NCBI RefSeq assembly: GCF_007678455.1
Contig: NZ_VEEP01000002.1
Coordinates: 469,197 to 533,196 of the forward strand
Reading direction: 5' to 3'
Length of the DNA: 64,000 nucleotides
Source: Cytobacillus oceanisediminis 2691
GTDB lineage: Bacteria > Bacillota > Bacilli > Bacillales > Cytobacillaceae
Below, piece after piece: positions 63,732 to 64,000 of this stretch. The notes beneath the pieces were generated by a model that worked only from the letters and a program-made list of their open reading frames with translations, was not told the DNA's origin and made no database searches. Numbering within the stretch: the first letter of the stretch is position 1; each line of letters begins with the position of its first letter. A program made the translations under genes and the position numbers.

Positions 63732-64000
63732 TTATAAATTAGCCATTAACGAAGTAGTGTAATGGTCCAAAATCTTCTGTTTTTCTTCTTTTGCTAGTTT
63801 GTAATAGGGTGTCTCCTTTACAAATAGAACATTGCTGACAAGGATGCCGGTAATCTGGTGTGCAAAGATGCCTGGGTCGGCGGCAATGTTTTGTTTTTCA
63901 AAATGCAGCTGGATTCCTGCCTTCAATCCATTATAAATTACGCTCGGAAAATCAAGATCACCAGTCAGGTTCCCCATCATGCTTTCGGAAACAAGCATTT
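63732..64000 (-). CDS. C-terminal part of a TetR-like regulator (cut by window edge)
   Basis: Eighty-eight or more residues run in from the right edge and end YKLAKEEKQKILDHYTTSLMANL. The helical ligand-domain look (HQITGILVSNVLFVKETPYYKLA) is like the C-terminal domain of TetR-family regulators, but the DNA-binding half is outside the window. The call is tentative. Confidence 0.4.
   Translation of the reverse strand, partial: MLVSESMMGNLTGDLDFPSVIYNGLKAGIQLHFEKQNIAADPGIFAHQITGILVSNVLFVKETPYYKLAKEEKQKILDHYTTSLMANL

Overview
The window looks like chromosomal DNA of a low-GC, Gram-positive, endospore-former-type Bacillaceae bacterium (a Bacillus, Mesobacillus or Cytobacillus-like genome). The pointers are strong AGGAGG-type ribosome sites, GTG/TTG starts, a glmS ribozyme, a TPP riboswitch on thiC, a PhoD-TatA/TatC secretion module, an mtlA-mtlR-mtlF-mtlD mannitol operon, YcnJ/YcnI copper proteins, HssRS-HrtAB heme defence and cre-like CcpA sites. 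No rRNA, tRNA, CRISPR array, intact insertion sequence or prophage was seen. Most genes lie on the minus strand.

Layout. 1-2.36 kb: 3' truncated tricarboxylate transporter operon (tctCBA). 2.6-6.9 kb: an AT-rich accessory island with a multiply frameshifted relic, a PlcR-like regulator, a 39-codon gene whose product ends in a PapR-like DLPFEH tail, and an operon of two paralogous Cys-patterned pre-proteins plus a small membrane protein. This reads as a quorum-sensing-controlled bacteriocin locus and is the best candidate here for an undescribed system. 7-18 kb: mixed housekeeping (a UDG-fold protein, two lipoproteins, a WYL regulator, an oxidoreductase, threonine ammonia-lyase, AlkD-like protein, ycnJI) and a 52-bp minisatellite. 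18-25.8 kb: mannitol operon and glmS with its ribozyme. 25.9-26.3 kb: a gene graveyard holding the tail of a cytochrome P450 paralogue and of a GGDEF protein. 26.5-33 kb: thiC with its riboswitch, then hssS-hssR-hrtA-hrtB with an HssR-box-like direct repeat. 33-38.8 kb: an HxlR regulator, a DUF4242 protein, an acyl-CoA-dehydrogenase-fold flavoprotein and an SsuABC/TauABC-type ABC importer, whose promoters share a 15-mer.

38.9-52.6 kb: CYP152 peroxygenase, an ASCH protein, a GNAT/DUF4937/hydrolase operon (the hydrolase is broken by an amber codon), an HTH-TPR regulator beside a giant subtilase with cohesin-like and dockerin-like modules, a vanadium-haloperoxidase-fold protein and a GH31 glucosidase. 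52.9-58.2 kb: a phosphate-starvation and Tat island (phoD-tatA facing tatC-tatA-phoX) with PhoP-box-like repeats at both outer promoters. 58.5-64 kb: EamA exporter, ECF sigma/anti-sigma pair, a decayed ASCH gene, a YczE-type membrane protein, two unknown membrane proteins and a partial regulator.

Scattered between genes are two families of short palindromic repeats: a GGAGCA...GGGTACGTCCC...TGCTCC hairpin, and a GGGACGGTTC motif. They often sit at gene ends where they act as or beside terminators. Several genes are degraded (2656-3262, 25906-25986, 26111-26278, 40959-41876, 61035-61446), so decay is a clear theme. All calls come from reading the sequence; no database search was run.
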